Of a stretch of 64,000 nucleotides of DNA, positions 61,000-64,000 are shown piece after piece. Each line of letters begins with the position of its first letter. Positions within the stretch are counted from its first letter, which is position 1. Source of the stretch: Pedobacter sp. N36a (lineage in GTDB: Bacteria > Bacteroidota > Bacteroidia > Sphingobacteriales > Sphingobacteriaceae); assembly GCF_014472395.1 (NCBI RefSeq), contig NZ_JACSZW010000010.1:62001-126000 (forward strand), given 5' to 3'. The notes beneath the pieces are model-generated. The model saw only the letters and a program-made list of their open reading frames with translations, ran no database searches and was not told the origin of the DNA. The translations under genes were made by a program, and so were the position numbers.

Positions 61000-62934
61000 A
61001 TGGCTGAACCGAATTATAACGAAGATAGTATACGCTCCCTCGATTGGAAGGAACACATCAGACTGCGTCCCGGTATGTATATCGGTAAACTTGGAGATGG
61101 TTCTGCTCAGGATGACGGGATTTATGTATTGCTGAAGGAGATCGTCGACAACTCAATTGATGAGTTCGTGATGGGAGCCGGACGAACCATAGAAATTACC
61201 GTTTCTGATCAGAAAGTAAACGTCCGCGATTATGGCCGGGGAATACCATTAGGTAAAGTGATTGACTGTGTGTCGAAAATTAACACCGGTGGTAAATATG
61301 ATAGCAATGCCTTTCAGAAATCTGTAGGTCTGAATGGGGTAGGTACCAAGGCCGTAAATGCCTTGTCCAATAATTTCGTAGTACAATCTTACCGTGACAA
61401 TAAAACCAAAAAGGTAGAGTTTTCAAAAGGAGAAATCACCCTGGAGAATCCAGTCATTGATACTACACAGCGCAATGGTACTGCCATTACGTTTTATCCG
61501 GACGAAACAATTTTCAGAAACTACCATTACATCACTGATTTTGTGGAAAGCATGATCTGGAACTATGTGTTCCTGAATGCGGGATTAACCATCAACTTCA
61601 ACGGACAAAAATATTTATCTGAGCGTGGACTTTACGACTTGCTGCATAAGCACGCAGGGGCGGAAACGATTCGCTATCCGATCATTCATCTGAAAGGGAA
61701 TGATATAGAGGTTGCTATGACCCACGGTCAGCAATATGGAGAAGATTACCACTCTTTTGTAAACGGTCAGCATACTACTCAGGGAGGAACGCATCAGGCG
61801 GCATTCCGTGAAGCAGTAGTGAAAACGGTAAGAGAGTTTTATAAAAAAGAATATGATGCTGCGGATATCAGGGCTTCCATTATTGCCGCGATTTCTATCA
61901 GGGTACAGGAGCCGGTATTTGAATCTCAGACAAAGACTAAATTGGGTTCCCAGAATATGGGGCCAGATGGGCCTTCAGTAAGAACGTTTATCAATGATTT
62001 CGTAAAGAAAGAATTAGACGATTACCTGCACAAACATACCGATGTAGCAGATGCTTTACTGAAAAGGATCTTACAGTCGGAAAGAGAGCGTAAAGACATC
62101 GCCGGAATTAAAAAACTGGCCAACGATAGGGCTAAAAAAGCATCCCTGCACAATAAAAAACTGAGAGATTGTAAGGTGCATTTTAACAGCACCCATGAGA
62201 AACGATACGAAACTACCTTGTTCATTACCGAGGGAGATTCGGCCTCAGGATCTATTACCAAGTCGAGGGACGTGGATTGTCAGGCGGTATTCAGTTTAAA
62301 AGGAAAACCTTTAAACTGTTATGAGCTGACTAAGAAAGTAGTCTATGAGAACGAAGAGTTTAATCTGCTGCAGCATGCCCTGAACATTGAAGATGGTCTG
62401 GATGGCTTGCATTACAACAATATTGTAATCGCTACCGATGCCGACGTAGATGGGATGCACATCAGGTTACTGATGATGACTTTCTTTCTGCAGTTCTTCC
62501 CGGATTTGGTGCGTTCAGGACACGTTTACATCCTGCAAACACCTTTATTCCGTGTTCGTAATAAAAAGGAAACGATTTATTGCTATAGTGATGATGAGCG
62601 TAAAGCAGCCATCACCAAACTGGGCAATAAACCGGAAATTACGCGATTTAAAGGATTAGGAGAGATTTCTCCAGATGAGTTTGGCTTGTTCATTGGAAAA
62701 GATATCCGTTTAGACCCGGTGATACTTAAAGACCAAACGATCAAAAGTCTATTGGAATATTATATGGGCAAAAATACCCCAGACAGGCAGCGTCATATCA
62801 TCAAAAACCTGAGAATAGAAAAAGACACTTTGGAAGATATCGTTGCTCCGGCAGATCGTTCTAAGGCAGCTGCAGCACTAAAGCAGGAAGCTGATGAAAG
62901 AACGGATGAAGAAATGATCGCAGAGTCCGCTTAA
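61000..62934 (+). CDS. parE: DNA topoisomerase IV subunit B (ParE)
   Basis: A 644-residue type IIA topoisomerase B subunit: ATP-binding GHKL domain (EIVDNSIDEFVMG, DYGRGIPLG, GLNGVGTKAVNALS), transducer domain, then the TOPRIM domain (FITEGDSASGS, ATDADVDGMHIRLLMMTFF) and C-terminal GEISPDEFGLFIG. It lacks the insert found in many GyrB proteins, and the start DWKEHIRLRPGMYIG is of ParE kind. It separates linked daughter chromosomes with ParC, which is not in the window. Single gene with its own promoter and terminator. Confidence 0.93.
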   Translation: MAEPNYNEDSIRSLDWKEHIRLRPGMYIGKLGDGSAQDDGIYVLLKEIVDNSIDEFVMGAGRTIEITVSDQKVNVRDYGRGIPLGKVIDCVSKINTGGKYDSNAFQKSVGLNGVGTKAVNALSNNFVVQSYRDNKTKKVEFSKGEITLENPVIDTTQRNGTAITFYPDETIFRNYHYITDFVESMIWNYVFLNAGLTINFNGQKYLSERGLYDLLHKHAGAETIRYPIIHLKGNDIEVAMTHGQQYGEDYHSFVNGQHTTQGGTHQAAFREAVVKTVREFYKKEYDAADIRASIIAAISIRVQEPVFESQTKTKLGSQNMGPDGPSVRTFINDFVKKELDDYLHKHTDVADALLKRILQSERERKDIAGIKKLANDRAKKASLHNKKLRDCKVHFNSTHEKRYETTLFITEGDSASGSITKSRDVDCQAVFSLKGKPLNCYELTKKVVYENEEFNLLQHALNIEDGLDGLHYNNIVIATDADVDGMHIRLLMMTFFLQFFPDLVRSGHVYILQTPLFRVRNKKETIYCYSDDERKAAITKLGNKPEITRFKGLGEISPDEFGLFIGKDIRLDPVILKDQTIKSLLEYYMGKNTPDRQRHIIKNLRIEKDTLEDIVAPADRSKAAAALKQEADERTDEEMIAESA

Positions 62935-62952
62935 AATAGGTGTTTTGTACAT

Positions 62953-62998
62953 AAAAAGCATGGCCCGTAGATCTAATGATTTACGGGCCATGCTTTTT
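62953..62998. terminator. bidirectional terminator between parE and the YihY gene
   Basis: Perfect 17 bp stem (AAAAAGCATGGCCCGTA and its complement) with a 12-base loop and T-runs on both strands, between convergent genes. Confidence 0.93.
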
Positions 62999-63025
62999 AT
63001 TTACAGCAATCGAAAAGAGGTTAAA

Positions 63026-64000
63026 CTACCCCTTCTTTAAATGAACCGTATCCTCAGGATGCTGCGGAGGCAAAGCAGTCACTTCTTTTTCCACCACTAC
63101 TACTTTAGTATGCACTGCATATTTGCTGGGTTTAATTCCAGTATCATATTTTTCCGCATAAGCTTGTGTAAATTCAGCTCCAAAATAAAGGATAATTGCG
63201 GTATAATAAATCCATAATAGAATCACGATGATCGATCCAGCGGCACCAAATGCCGAAGCTGGATTGCCCACTTCTATGTAAATCCCGATGAGATATTTAC
63301 CGATGCCAAACAGCAGGGCGGTAAACAGGGCACCAATAATGGCCGGTTTCCATTTCAGTTCCACATCTGGCAAGACCTTAAATATAATGGCAAAGATACT
63401 GGTCACCACGGCCAGTGTGATTGCATTGGTAACAATCAACATCATCAGTTCAGAAACTTCTGCGATGTTGATATAATTGGCGATCTTATGTCCGAGGCCC
63501 ACCACTACACTGTTCACCACTAAAGAGACCAGCATTAGAAAGCCTAGGGAAGCAATCAGTGAGAAAGAAAGCAATCTATTTACAATGAGTTTTTTCCATC
63601 CTTTTTTAGGGACTGCTTTTACCTTCCAGATCAGGTTGATGCTGTCTTGAATCTCAATGAAAACCGCAGTAGCACCGATGATTAAAGTACCGATTCCGAT
63701 GATCAATCCCAAAGTACTCTTTCCACTATAATTGGCATTGTTCACAAAGCTTCTCAATTGATTGGCGGCATCTTTACCTACCATGTCACCAATCTCGGCA
63801 AAGAACTTTTCTCCGGGGTTGATGGTCCCGATATCTGCGGTATCACCTAAAAATAAGCTGGCTGCAGAAAGCACAATAATGATCAATGGCGTTAAAGAGA
63901 ATATGGTATAATAGGCAAGGGCAGCACTTAGTTTCATCACCCGGTCTTCCATAAAGCCTTTTCCGGCGGCAATAAATAGGTGGCCTGTGGCTTTAAGAAA
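63026..64000 (-). CDS. YihY/BrkB-family membrane protein (5' end outside window)
   Basis: At least 324 residues with six hydrophobic segments. The pattern KLSAALAYYTIFSLTPLIIIVL, the stretch ALLFGIGKYLIGIYIEVG and IVILLWIYYTAIILYFGAEF belong to the YihY/BrkB (formerly ribonuclease BN) family of inner-membrane proteins, whose transport or other function is unclear. An ATG at 63952 exists, but the frame is open to the window end and reads family-like residues (FLKATGHLFIAAGKGF), so the true start is beyond 64000. The C-terminus is a charged cytoplasmic tail. Confidence 0.88.
   Translation of the reverse strand, partial: FLKATGHLFIAAGKGFMEDRVMKLSAALAYYTIFSLTPLIIIVLSAASLFLGDTADIGTINPGEKFFAEIGDMVGKDAANQLRSFVNNANYSGKSTLGLIIGIGTLIIGATAVFIEIQDSINLIWKVKAVPKKGWKKLIVNRLLSFSLIASLGFLMLVSLVVNSVVVGLGHKIANYINIAEVSELMMLIVTNAITLAVVTSIFAIIFKVLPDVELKWKPAIIGALFTALLFGIGKYLIGIYIEVGNPASAFGAAGSIIVILLWIYYTAIILYFGAEFTQAYAEKYDTGIKPSKYAVHTKVVVVEKEVTALPPQHPEDTVHLKKG

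Overview
The window looks like chromosome of a Pedobacter-type member of the Bacteroidota (Sphingobacteriaceae). This rests on three SusC/SusD outer-membrane pairs, many lipoproteins, TAnnTTTG-type -7 promoter elements, almost no Shine-Dalgarno sequences, and protein sequences typical of that group. The genus is inferred from the style of the sequence and was not tested by a search.

Layout. 1-2548: the start of an M16 zinc protease (minus), then surE, a small membrane protein and lpxB, overlapping as one operon. 3089-7854: SusC/SusD pair 1, preceded by several LacI-operator-like sites. 7930-11539 (minus): an ankyrin lipoprotein and amidohydrolase operon, an AraC regulator and a GNAT acetyltransferase. 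11582-13698: the wreck of an old integrative element (radC remnant, a DUF6624 gene, a broken integrase, a tRNA-Tyr, half a tRNA-Ala). 13699-27963: a 14.3 kb genomic island with the same plan (radC at the left end, an intact tyrosine recombinase, tRNA-Tyr and the 3' half of tRNA-Ala at the right end), inserted at the anticodon loop of tRNA-Ala(GGC). 28223-42760: an AraC regulator, SusC/SusD pair 2 with an aryl-sulfate sulfotransferase, a glutaminyl cyclase, and SusC/SusD pair 3. 42901-48119: an alpha/beta hydrolase, a group of uncharacterised genes with an XRE regulator, a PAS sensor and a response regulator. 48557-55144: a cupin followed by a tight six-gene lipid operon (desaturase, DUF1295 protein, two cyclopropane-synthase-like methyltransferases, flavoprotein, DUF1365 protein). 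55294-64000: SH3/BON envelope genes, a DEAD-box helicase, two transporters, parE and a YihY/BrkB protein cut by the window end.

How the genes work together. The SusC/SusD pairs are nutrient-import systems of the outer membrane. Pair 2, with the sulfotransferase and the AraC regulator, looks like one regulated locus. The lipid operon should act in series on membrane acyl chains (unsaturation, methylene or methyl transfer, flavin-dependent redox). In the island, four consecutive minus-strand genes (D12-class adenine methyltransferase, four-helix membrane protein, DGQHR-domain protein, PD-(D/E)XK nuclease) form one operon that I consider the best candidate for an undescribed defence or restriction-like system. 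The rest of the island (SF2-helicase-like protein with an altered Walker A motif, two paralogous unknown genes with look-alike terminators, several orphans) has no clear assignment.

All calls come from reading the sequence. No similarity search, structure prediction or folding program was run.
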